Shown here one piece after another: positions 1 to 5,754 of a DNA stretch of 5,789 nt. Both the position numbers and the translations under genes were made by a program. Where the stretch lies: assembly GCA_023659785.1 (NCBI GenBank), contig JAGXOR010000088.1, positions 1 to 5,789 on the forward strand. The letters are read 5' to 3'. Numbering within the stretch: the first letter of the stretch is position 1; the number at the start of each line of letters is the position of its first letter. This DNA is from Methanomicrobia archaeon LH_S13 (GTDB taxonomy: Archaea > Halobacteriota > Syntropharchaeia > Alkanophagales > Methanospirareceae). The notes below the pieces were generated by a model that saw only the letters and a list, made by a program, of their open reading frames with translations, ran no database searches and had not been told where the DNA came from.

Positions 1-49
1 TAGTTAATAACATAAAGGTGTGTCTGAGTGTCCCACCTTCGCTCGAAAC

Positions 50-184
50 TCAACCTTTAGGCACTAAGAAAAGTTTTATGCCGTTCTTCTCTGCCGCTAC
101 TGCCTTGTCAAATACACCTCCTACCTGCCCTATGTATCCTCCTTCTTCGATAGTCCCGGTAATAGCCACGTCCTGCCTTACTTC
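50..184 (-). pseudogene. C-terminal fragment of a Lon-type (S16) protease
   Basis: Reading the minus strand just past the dapL stop gives about 44 codons. They begin with NEVRQDVAITGTIEE, continue with GGYIGQVGGVFDKAVAAEKN and end with GIKLFLVPKG and a TGA stop. This is the end of the Lon (peptidase family S16) proteolytic domain: the VAITGTI strand, the G-x-VGG turn, and the lysine of the Ser-Lys catalytic dyad in VFDKAVAA. The catalytic serine region, the ATPase part and any start codon are absent. The open frame runs back into the last bases of dapL and carries no ATG or ribosome-binding site. I therefore read it as a leftover 3' piece of a protease gene rather than a working gene. Family assignment is fairly secure from the motif. 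Which Lon subtype it came from (archaeal membrane LonB or a stand-alone Lon-like protease) cannot be told. It is too short for routine gene callers. Confidence 0.7.
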
Positions 185-185
185 G

Positions 186-1340
186 TTACATAAAAAGCTT
201 TAGCCTTTCACACGCTTCTTTTATCCGTTCTGCATTTACACAAAGAGAGAATCGAACGAAACCTTCTCCATTCTCACCGAACCCTACTCCCGGCGTTACG
301 ACTACTCCTGTGCGTTCCAGCAAGAACATAGAGAACCGAATAGAAGAGAAAGTGGAAGGGACTTCCACCCATAGATAGAAAGTAGCTCTTGGTTTTCTCA
401 CTTCCATTCCGGCAGACCTCAACCCATCAATTAAAATATCCCTTCTTTCTCTATAAGTCTCTACATTTGTCTTTATACCGCCCTGAGGACCCGTTAACGC
501 TGCTATTCCCGCTATCTGAACAGCCTGGAAAGCTCCGGAATCAACATTGGTTTTCACAAGCCTCAGACCTTTTAATATTTCGGGATTTCCTACTGCGAAG
601 CCTATCCGCCACCCCGTCATGTTATAAGTCTTGGATAGCGAGTTAAACTCGATACCCGCTTCCTTTGCACCATCAACAGCCATAAAACTCGGCGCTTCAT
701 AGCCATCGAATGTCAACTCAGAGTAAGGATTGTCATGAAGAATGATAATGTCGTGCTCACGTGCAAAATCCACAATCTCTTTAAAGAACGATTTTTCAAC
801 CGTCGCCGCAGTGGGATTATTTGGATAATTCAGGAACATGATTTTCGCCTTCCTTGTCACCTCCTTATCTATGCTTTCCAAGTTTGGCTTGAATTCGTTC
901 TCTTCCGTTAAAGGAACTAAATGGGGAATGCCATTCGCCAATATCGTTGCATTTCCATATACCGGATATGCAGGGTCAGGGATGAGAGCAACATCGCCGT
1001 GGTTTAAAAATGCGAATGCCGAATGTGCTATCCCTTCTTTTGACCCTATTAAAGTTAGAACTTCATCCTCCGCATCTAAACTCACGTGTTTTTTGCGCTT
1101 ATACCATGCAGCTACTGCTTTACGGAAAGTGAGCATACCATCGTAAGAAGGATACCTGTGATTTGAAGGGTCTTTTGCGGCATTGCAAACTGCTTCTACC
1201 ACGTGCGGAGGAGTCGGCAAATCTGGGTCGCCGATACTTAAGTCTATCACATCTATACCCTTTTTCCTCGCTTCCCTCTTCCTCTCATCTATTTCCGCAA
1301 AAAGATAAGGGGGGAGGGAACTTATTCTCTTTGCATACAT
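186..1340 (-). CDS. dapL: LL-diaminopimelate aminotransferase
   Basis: This PLP-dependent class I/II aminotransferase of 384 residues converts tetrahydrodipicolinate directly to LL-2,6-diaminopimelate using glutamate, the one-step route to lysine found in many methanogens, plants and some bacteria. It is cytosolic. Visible landmarks are SIGDPDLPTP (residues 35-44), HRYPSYDG (61-68), SKEGIAHS (100-107), DPAYPVYGN (122-130), NYPNNPTAA (171-179), HDNPYSELTFDGYEAPSF (202-219), the PLP-lysine motif SLSKTYNMTGWR with K237, and GEGFVRFSLC with the substrate-carboxylate arginine R363. D203, Y206 and N175 fit the usual PLP contacts. Length and the HDNPYSE/DGYEAPSF signature match DapL rather than aspartate aminotransferase. 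The ATG at 1340 is preceded by AGGA seven bases upstream. That site lies inside the tnpB remnant, which overlaps the first 19 bases of dapL. No other lysine gene is in the window. The 3' end abuts a Lon protease fragment. The gene itself looks intact. Confidence 0.93.
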   Translation of the reverse strand: MYAKRISSLPPYLFAEIDERKREARKKGIDVIDLSIGDPDLPTPPHVVEAVCNAAKDPSNHRYPSYDGMLTFRKAVAAWYKRKKHVSLDAEDEVLTLIGSKEGIAHSAFAFLNHGDVALIPDPAYPVYGNATILANGIPHLVPLTEENEFKPNLESIDKEVTRKAKIMFLNYPNNPTAATVEKSFFKEIVDFAREHDIIILHDNPYSELTFDGYEAPSFMAVDGAKEAGIEFNSLSKTYNMTGWRIGFAVGNPEILKGLRLVKTNVDSGAFQAVQIAGIAALTGPQGGIKTNVETYRERRDILIDGLRSAGMEVRKPRATFYLWVEVPSTFSSIRFSMFLLERTGVVVTPGVGFGENGEGFVRFSLCVNAERIKEACERLKLFM

Positions 1341-1693
1341 CTACCAATCCTGATATCCACCCCTTTACGACTTATCTTGTGGTTTAAATCCCTTACTATC
1401 CTGCTCTCACGTCTTTTCAAACGTTTCACCACGCCATATTTACCTGCTTTTTGCATCCGCCTCCTGATGTTCTTGTATTTCTTATGCACATTAACATGCT
1501 TAATGCGTTTCAGATTTTTGTTTCTGCTGTATTTTCTTAGTATTTGGTTGGAAATAATTGACTTCAACCCGATGTGCTTAACATCCTTAGAAGAAAGCGT
1601 TTTATGCTCTAAGGCGTATTCAGCTACTGCTCGCGCCTTATCCAATTCTCCTGAAAAGTTTCGTTCATGCTTCACTTTGTATGTCAGTATCAT
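1322..1693 (-). pseudogene. tnpB: Internally deleted, truncated tnpB (IS200/IS605 family) remnant
   Basis: This open frame of 123 codons is made of two pieces of an archaeal TnpB. Residues 1-67 match the N-terminal part (LTYKVKHERNFSGELDKA, HIGLKSIISNQILRKYSR). From about residue 69 it jumps to a later part of the protein (VHKKYKNIRRRMQKAGKY, then RESRIVRDLNHKISRK). The stretch that should lie between, with the first RuvC aspartate (typically GVDxNxxG), is missing. Everything after about residue 114 is also gone: the RuvC-II glutamate, zinc finger and RuvC-III aspartate. The product cannot be a nuclease. About 30 % of residues are Lys or Arg, so a surviving peptide would be strongly basic. 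The frame stays open across the internal junction (near 1490) and into dapL, which it overlaps by 19 bases. Upstream it keeps GGAG and AGGAAA before the ATG. No tnpA is present. It is most likely a decaying IS remnant. A retained small protein is possible but unsupported. Confidence 0.8.
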
Positions 1694-1734
1694 TTTCCTT
1701 TTTGCTCCTCTATGTATCGCTTAACTACTTCCTT

Positions 1735-1766
1735 CTTAATATAATATAAGAGTTGTTAGTATATAG
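1735..1766 (-). promoter_or_regulatory. Candidate promoter for the tnpB remnant and dapL
   Basis: The minus strand carries two AT-rich TATA-like stretches, CTATATAC (about 1766-1759) and TTATATTATATT (about 1749-1738), 45-70 bases before the tnpB ATG. An archaeal box A about 25 bases before the start of transcription would give a short leader containing the GGAG site. No better TATA element was seen nearer to dapL, so dapL may be transcribed from here through the remnant. This is an inference from base composition only. Confidence 0.35.
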
Positions 1767-1810
1767 AGGAATTGATAGACATAAAAAAAATATGCACATA
1801 CAATTATAAG

Positions 1811-1850
1811 CGCAATTCATCCTCAGGCTAAAGCGCTGAGGCTTTCTTGC
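1811..1850 (+). mobile_element. IS200/IS605-type end hairpin
   Basis: CCTCAG (1821-1826) pairs with CTGAGG (1836-1841). Two further G-C pairs around a TAAA loop are possible if G1835 is bulged out, giving an imperfect hairpin of the kind recognised by TnpA at IS200/IS605 ends. It is flanked by GCAATTCAT on one side and TTTCTTGC on the other, a layout I associate with archaeal IS605/IS1341 ends. The hairpin lies upstream of the tnpB remnant, so by position it is that element's left end. By its flanks, read on the plus strand, it resembles a right end. The outer tip is probably close to 1850-1855, where surface-protein coding sequence begins. No matching second end is visible beside dapL, and that end appears to have been deleted. 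Confidence 0.55.
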
Positions 1851-2722
1851 TTATCTTCTGTAAAGCCCTAAAGTGCTTTCATCCAAGCCCCCGATCTCTT
1901 TCTCTTTATCCTTGTAATGCATCTCAACATACATTGGAAGTGAGGTTGCCTGAACTTTTATATCTTGAATATGTCACGTTTATATCATCCAAGACTGGTG
2001 TATCGCTGCCATCTGAAGTAAACAGCATTTTATAATAGAAGTTAGCTCCAGACCAGCCTAAGCCAGAAAGGTCTATGGTATGTGTTCCCTGAGAAAGGGT
2101 ATCCCAGCCACCGGCAGTACCTGTCGAATTGTACCAGTTAGTGTTATCCTGTGAAAAATGAACCTTTAAGCTGATTCCTGAGGGAATAGCCGAGGGCGTT
2201 GTTTGTAGTCAAAGCTGCCTATGCTTTGAACTGCCTTATCTGATAAGAGATTGGTTGAATTGAGTTCTCCTGGCGAATTATAACCGCCCTCATAATCAAC
2301 CCTAACATAAACCTGGGTGCAAGCGGTAAGGTCACAGGCTTCATCTGTCTTGAGTTCAAACGGTGTCGTGTGTTTTAATGGCTGCTTTTGCATATACATT
2401 ACCCGTAATCTGACCGTCTGTGGCAATCCCAACTGTCTTCAGAATACCATCGTCGCCGTCACCTTTATAAGTTATGGCCGCTGTCCCCCACACCTTATGG
2501 CTCGTGCAGGACAATGGCGTAATGGGTGCCGGCGGTAACCGCAGCCGGCGAAGAGAAGGTAAACTCATATTCCTTACCGTCGGTGGAAATAACATCACTC
2601 GTGGTTAGATTGGCGTAGATTGTGCTCCCCGGCTGGTAGTCCGGAGCGACAGTATCCATAATCTTAATAGTTAACTCTCCCGGGTTATTTTCTTTCTTTA
2701 AGTAGAGGGCAACTTTTAATAT
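1851..2722 (-). pseudogene. Decayed secreted/surface beta-sandwich protein gene
   Basis: Protein-like sequence runs right to left but changes frame at least four times. Segment 1 (2722-2495) reads ILKVALYLKKENNPGELTIK ... EYEFTFSSPAAVTAG ... HYAIVLHEP, a beta-sandwich module seen in large secreted proteins. Segment 2 (about 2507-2356) has KVWGTAAITYKGDGDDG. Segment 3 (about 2365-2204) has VYVRVDYEGGYNSPGELNST and IGSFDYK. Segment 4 (about 2203-1924) has ISLKVHFSQDNTNWYNSTG, GTHTIDLSGLGWSGANFYYK and TPVLDDINVTYS. Segment 5 (about 1965-1851) has MYVEMHYKDKEKEIGGL and DESTLGLYR. Segments 3-4 together form one recognisable module, joined by a one-base slip in an A run at 2204-2202. The first module lacks its N-terminal strands and there is no start codon or signal peptide. 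The last segment stops where the IS end begins. The product would have been exported or surface-anchored. The fold family is recognised, but the function is not. Confidence 0.75.
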
Positions 2723-2741
2723 TTTATGTTATATAATGTTA

Positions 2742-2775
2742 TTTACTACTCTTTACCAATTTTATTAGTAGTAGA
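2742..2775. repeat. Inverted repeat in the AT-rich spacer downstream of leuB
   Basis: TACTACT (2744-2750) is the exact reverse complement of AGTAGTA (2767-2773). The pairing extends by two more positions with one G-T wobble, around a 16-base loop. It lies in a spacer (2723-2865) where I see no coding sequence. It could act as a second, weaker transcription stop after leuB or be chance. I cannot decide. Confidence 0.3.
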
Positions 2776-2846
2776 AAGGGGACGGGACATGCATGGGTTG
2801 AGGTAGAAATATCATATCTCGAAAAGACTCAGCATTATCAGCGGTA

Positions 2847-2870
2847 AATTTAAAATGTGACAAAGTCACA
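2847..2870 (-). terminator. Terminator-like hairpin at the leuB stop codon
   Basis: On the minus strand TGTGAC, loop TTT, GTCACA (2870-2856) forms a 6-bp stem that includes the leuB TGA stop, followed directly by TTTTAAATTT. A short stem followed by a T-rich tract fits an intrinsic-type stop, and archaeal RNA polymerase also ends at T runs. The hairpin overlaps the stop codon, so translating ribosomes would compete with its folding. Confidence 0.45.
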
Positions 2871-4008
2871 GTAATGCCTTAACCTCGCTAACAATTGCAT
2901 CTCCAACTTCACTCGTTTTAGAGTTACCCCCGAGGTCATACGTTCTCACCTTTCCTTCTTTCAGCACCGATTCAATTGCATTTAAAACCCTTTCGGACGC
3001 TATTTTCTCTCCTACGGCATCCAAAAGCATAGCACCCGCCCAAATCGTTGCTATTGGATTTGAAACGCCTTTACCTTTATACTTTGGCGCAGAACCATGA
3101 ATAGGCTCGAACATGGAAACGCCATCCGGATTTATATTCGCTCCTGGCGCAAGCCCCAAACCACCTTGAATCATCGCACCGAGGTCCGTGATAATATCTC
3201 CAAACATATTTGGTGCGACGACGACTTGATACCATTCCGGATTCTTTACGAGCCACATGCATATCGCATCTACAAAATTAAACTCGGTATCTATATCAGG
3301 ATATTCTCGTGCAACTTCGCTAAATACCTCTCTCCAGAAGCCGTAGCCTTGCGTTAGCACATTTGCCTTATCCACGCTCGTCACTTTCTTCTTCCCCTTC
3401 TCCTTCGCAAGCTCAAATGCAAACTTCATCACTCGCTCACAGCCCTCCCTCGTAACGACACCGATTTGATATGCCAGCTCATCTGCATCGGTCTCGATGT
3501 CCAACCCGAATTTAATATGATAAAGTTTCCTTACGAGTTCCAGCTCCTCTCTCTTTTTTCCTTTCCCTTTACCTTTCACCCTGCCGCCTATGCCGACATA
3601 GAAATCCTCTGTGTTCTCTCTCACGACACTGAAATCTATATCTTCTGGACCCTTCCCTGCCAGTGGCGTGCCGACACCCTCCAGCAGTTTTACCGGTCTT
3701 AAGTTCACGTACTGGTCGAAATAGAACCGCATAGCAAGCAAAATCCCCTGCTCTAAAACGCCTGTCTCTACTCTTGGGTCGCCTATGCTCCCGAAATATA
3801 TCGCATCACATCTCTCCAACTCTTTTAGCGTATCTTCGCCTATTAACTCCCCTGTCTTCAAATAATGCTCTGCACCATGCGGATACTCTATCCATTTGAG
3901 TTCAAAGTGCTCGAACTCGGAAACCGCCTCAAGTACCTTTTCCCCTTCGCTTATTATCTCTGGTCCTATACCATCGCCACGAATTACAGCAATTTTATAC
4001 CTTCTCAT
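2866..4008 (-). CDS. leuB: Isopropylmalate/isocitrate dehydrogenase family enzyme, probably 3-isopropylmalate dehydrogenase
   Basis: This 380-residue beta-decarboxylating dehydrogenase probably oxidises 3-isopropylmalate to 2-ketoisocaproate in leucine synthesis. The N-terminus has IRGDGIGPEI (9-18). Substrate and metal residues are visible as R94, R104 (NLRP), R130 in VRENTEDFY with Y137, K214 (VDKAN), D247, and D271/D275 in the family signature NMFGDIITDLGAMIQGG (267-283). L90-L91 sit where 3-isopropylmalate dehydrogenases have the leucines that line the isopropyl pocket, which favours LeuB. RENTE rather than RELTG at 130-134 is shared with isocitrate, homoisocitrate and tartrate dehydrogenases, so these remain alternatives. 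The cofactor loop reads EPIHGSAPKYKGKG (301-314), with Lys-Tyr where NAD-dependent LeuB has Asp-Ile. A lysine/glycine-rich insert (143-153) makes it longer than compact LeuB proteins. The ATG at 4008 follows GAGGT nine bases upstream and starts right before the first strand. It is divergent from hisD and ends in a hairpin. Confidence 0.88.
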   Translation of the reverse strand: MRRYKIAVIRGDGIGPEIISEGEKVLEAVSEFEHFELKWIEYPHGAEHYLKTGELIGEDTLKELERCDAIYFGSIGDPRVETGVLEQGILLAMRFYFDQYVNLRPVKLLEGVGTPLAGKGPEDIDFSVVRENTEDFYVGIGGRVKGKGKGKKREELELVRKLYHIKFGLDIETDADELAYQIGVVTREGCERVMKFAFELAKEKGKKKVTSVDKANVLTQGYGFWREVFSEVAREYPDIDTEFNFVDAICMWLVKNPEWYQVVVAPNMFGDIITDLGAMIQGGLGLAPGANINPDGVSMFEPIHGSAPKYKGKGVSNPIATIWAGAMLLDAVGEKIASERVLNAIESVLKEGKVRTYDLGGNSKTSEVGDAIVSEVKALL

Positions 4009-4015
4009 TTTACTT

Positions 4016-4033
4016 TTACCTCTTGCATTCCAT
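4016..4033 (-). other. Five-codon upstream reading frame before leuB
   Basis: ATG at 4033 opens a tiny frame (Met-Glu-Cys-Lys-Arg, stop) preceded by AAGGAG four bases upstream, a stronger Shine-Dalgarno match than that of leuB itself. A second tiny frame (MQEVKVK, 4028-4005) starts inside it, and its TGA overlaps the leuB ATG as ATGA. Neither contains leucine codons. Whether either is translated is unknown. Confidence 0.25.
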
Positions 4034-4079
4034 AAGTCTCCTTCTCAGAATATTCATCAATCATATCCATTCATAGACT

Positions 4080-4118
4080 TATTAAACTTCATCACATAGA
4101 AAAAACGAATATTTTTTC
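4080..4118 (-). promoter_or_regulatory. Candidate leuB promoter region
   Basis: The minus strand has two possible box A elements, AAAAAATATT (about 4117-4108) and GTTTAATAA (about 4088-4080). They would place transcription starts roughly 50-80 bases before the leuB ATG. Neither is a perfect archaeal TATA box, and I cannot choose between them. Confidence 0.25.
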
Positions 4119-4189
4119 CCGTCAATACTTTCTGGGGAAAAGTTTCGACCTCGTCCAAACCGCCTTCAAGTTCATATATAGACGAAGCG

Positions 4190-4198
4190 TTATATAAA
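4190..4198 (+). promoter_or_regulatory. Archaeal TATA box for hisD
   Basis: TTATATAAA closely matches the archaeal box A and has a purine-rich run (GACGAAGCG) just upstream as a possible TFB-recognition element. The usual spacing puts the transcription start near 4219-4223, giving hisD a leader of about 100 bases if translation begins at 4324. Confidence 0.55.
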
Positions 4199-4214
4199 AC
4201 ACCCGAAAAGAGGT

Positions 4215-4256
4215 ATCCGTGAAGTAAAAGAGAAGCTCTACCTATGGATCACGGAT
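4215..4256 (+). promoter_or_regulatory. Inverted repeat in the hisD leader
   Basis: ATCCGTGA (4215-4222) is the exact reverse complement of TCACGGAT (4249-4256). G4213-C4258 and a T4214-G4257 wobble could extend it. A small inner hairpin, AGAG-AAG-CTCT (4229-4239), lies between the arms. The repeat begins at the predicted transcription start and its second arm covers the upstream ATG at 4255. It could be a leader stem-loop hiding that ATG, or a palindromic operator. Its role is unproven. Confidence 0.4.
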
Positions 4257-4323
4257 GCATCGGGATTTACAAAAGACCAAAAGAATTATTTTCATTACAA
4301 AGTTAAACAGAGAGAACAGAAAG

Positions 4324-5583
4324 ATGATAAAGAAGCTAAAAGAAATGTATGAAAACAAGGACTTTCTCAATAGAACGCTTGACATGGCGGCAGTTATGCC
4401 AGTTGTAAAAGAAATAATCGCAGGGGTAAAGGACAGGGGAGACGGGGCACTGCTGGAATACACCGAAAAATTTGATGGTGTGAGGCTGAAGGAAGAGGAA
4501 ATGGAGGTAAAGCCGAAGGAGATTGAAGATGCAAAAGGGAGCGTGGATGAACATACGCTTAGGTGTATCGAAGAGGCATCCGCAGCGATAAGAGATTTCC
4601 ATTACCGGCAGAAGAGGCGAGCAGGGTTAGAAGAATTTAGTGAAGGCGTGTTCATTAGCGATAAGTATGATAAGTATGTTCCTCTTGACGTGGTTGGCGC
4701 TTATGTCCCGGCATCATATTTCAGTACCGCATTGATGTGTGTGATTCCTGCGAAAATAGCGGGTGTGCGTGAGATAGTGGTATGCACACCACCGGGGAAG
4801 GATGGGAATGTGGACTCGCTTACTTTAGTTGCGGCGAATCTCGCAGGTGCGACGGGGATATTTAAAGCGGGTGGAGCACAGGCGATTGCTGCTCTCGCTT
4901 TTGGCACTGAAACCGTTCCAAAGGTGCAAAAAATAGTGGGACCGGGGAATGTGTATGTAACTGCGGCGAAGATGAAGGCTCGAGAAGAAGGAGTGGAAAT
5001 AGATTTCCCTGCTGGTCCTTCGGAAATTTTGATAATCGGAGACAAAACTGCAAATCCCGCTTTCATTGCCGCTGATATGCTCGCACAGGCAGAGCATGGT
5101 GCAAAATCAAAAGCGGTTCTTATTACAGACTCGGAAAGGATAGCAGCGGAAGTGGAGCGAGAAGTTATGGCACAGACCGGCAAAGAGGAACAAAATTGGA
5201 TAATTCTTGGGGATAGCATGGAAGAGTGCATAGAATTTGCGAACGAATATGCACCTGAACACTTTGAGATAATGGTAAGCGAGCCAATAGAAGTTTTGAA
5301 AAAAGTAAACAATGCAGGGTCTGTTTTTGTGGGTAATTATTCGCCAGTTGCTGCTGGCGATTATGCAACAGGAGCAAATCACGTGCTTCCAACCGCGGGC
5401 TACGCAAAATTATTCTCCGGGCTTGACGTTGACCATTTTATGCGGCGGATGACCATACAGTGGTTGGATAAGGAGGGGTTAGAGAAAATAAAGGATGTTG
5501 TGGTGAGGTTGTCCGAAGCAGAAGGTATGGAAAGGCATGCAAAGTCGGTAGAGGTGAGGTTTTCGCAGGATTCTTCGGATTAA
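4324..5583 (+). CDS. hisD: Histidinol dehydrogenase
   Basis: This zinc- and NAD-dependent enzyme oxidises L-histidinol to L-histidine in two steps, the end of histidine synthesis. From the chosen start it has 419 residues, normal for archaeal HisD. Motifs in order: VPLDVVGAYVPA (119-130), KAGGAQAIAALAFGT (181-195), KIVGPGNVYVTAAK (203-216), the FPAGPSEILIIGD signature (228-240), AQAEHGAKSKA (254-264), EYAPEHFEI (308-316), and SPVAAGDYATGANHVLPT (340-357). Expected zinc ligands Q255, H258, D346 and H405 are present, as are the catalytic pair E312-H313. All key residues are intact. An in-frame ATG at 4255 would add 23 residues (MHRDLQKTKRI...). I prefer 4324 because MIKKLKEM fits the usual HisD N-terminus and a GAGAG run precedes it, although that ribosome site is weak. 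The last six residues (SQDSSD) extend slightly past the usual end. There are no other his genes here. It is transcribed away from leuB. Confidence 0.93.
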   Translation: MIKKLKEMYENKDFLNRTLDMAAVMPVVKEIIAGVKDRGDGALLEYTEKFDGVRLKEEEMEVKPKEIEDAKGSVDEHTLRCIEEASAAIRDFHYRQKRRAGLEEFSEGVFISDKYDKYVPLDVVGAYVPASYFSTALMCVIPAKIAGVREIVVCTPPGKDGNVDSLTLVAANLAGATGIFKAGGAQAIAALAFGTETVPKVQKIVGPGNVYVTAAKMKAREEGVEIDFPAGPSEILIIGDKTANPAFIAADMLAQAEHGAKSKAVLITDSERIAAEVEREVMAQTGKEEQNWIILGDSMEECIEFANEYAPEHFEIMVSEPIEVLKKVNNAGSVFVGNYSPVAAGDYATGANHVLPTAGYAKLFSGLDVDHFMRRMTIQWLDKEGLEKIKDVVVRLSEAEGMERHAKSVEVRFSQDSSD

Positions 5584-5754
5584 TGTGCACTTGTAAAAGT
5601 TATCCAAATTTTCAATGTTCTGGATGACCATATCTAGCCATCTGTTCTCCTCATTAGTATAGTAAATATCGGCGAATGTATCCTGGATGAAGGTGAGATA
5701 ATTGATGTCATGATGGGGCTGCAGTAAAAAGTCTAGGTTATGAGATTCGACCAT
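5479..5754 (-). CDS. Hypothetical small protein, possibly truncated, overlapping the hisD end
   Basis: This is a 91-codon frame starting with ATG at 5754, with GAGGT about 10 bases upstream. The first ~57 residues (MVESHNLDFLLQPHHDINYL ... TNEENRWLDMVIQNIENL) have a varied, protein-like composition with Trp, Asn, His and acidic residues, and they lie in the 200 bases after hisD. The remaining third is antisense to the hisD 3' end and looks like a shadow (PHLYRLCMPFHTFCFGQPHH). I do not recognise a family. It may be a small gene convergent with hisD, or the 5' end of a gene cut by rearrangement at the hisD boundary. It has no membrane segment or known motif. If it is not real, the stretch 5584-5789 holds nothing I can identify. 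Confidence 0.3.
   Translation of the reverse strand: MVESHNLDFLLQPHHDINYLTFIQDTFADIYYTNEENRWLDMVIQNIENLDNFYKCTLIRRILRKPHLYRLCMPFHTFCFGQPHHNILYFL

Noticed and set aside
18..203. Plus-strand frame of 61 codons at the left edge
   Set aside because: The minus strand over the same bases encodes clear Lon-domain sequence, and the plus frame has no recognisable features.
1377..1724. Plus-strand frame of 115 codons rich in Leu and Phe that looks membrane-like
   Set aside because: It is the complement of the Lys/Arg-rich tnpB remnant, and reverse complements of Lys/Arg codons naturally give Phe/Leu/Ser. There is no ribosome site.
1371..1860. Near-direct repeat CTTATCTTGTG (1371-1381) and CTTATCTTCTG (1850-1860) flanking the IS remnant, resembling a target duplication
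   Set aside because: The first copy encodes the conserved TnpB residues H-K-I-S, so it belongs to the element. IS200/IS605 elements do not make target duplications. It is coincidental similarity.
3550..3580. Lysine/glycine-rich run in LeuB (residues 143-153) as a possible frameshift or insertion
   Set aside because: The frame is continuous, family motifs resume correctly on both sides, and the run sits in a loop region where length varies.
4255..4323. Upstream in-frame ATG as the hisD start
   Set aside because: It would add 23 Lys/Arg-rich residues not expected for HisD, has no ribosome site, and falls within an inverted-repeat arm. It is kept only as an alternative.
4701..5312. Long minus-strand frame of 203 codons
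   Set aside because: It is antisense to the conserved core of hisD, whose plus-strand translation carries every HisD motif. The minus reading is a low-complexity Ser/Ala/Phe-rich shadow.
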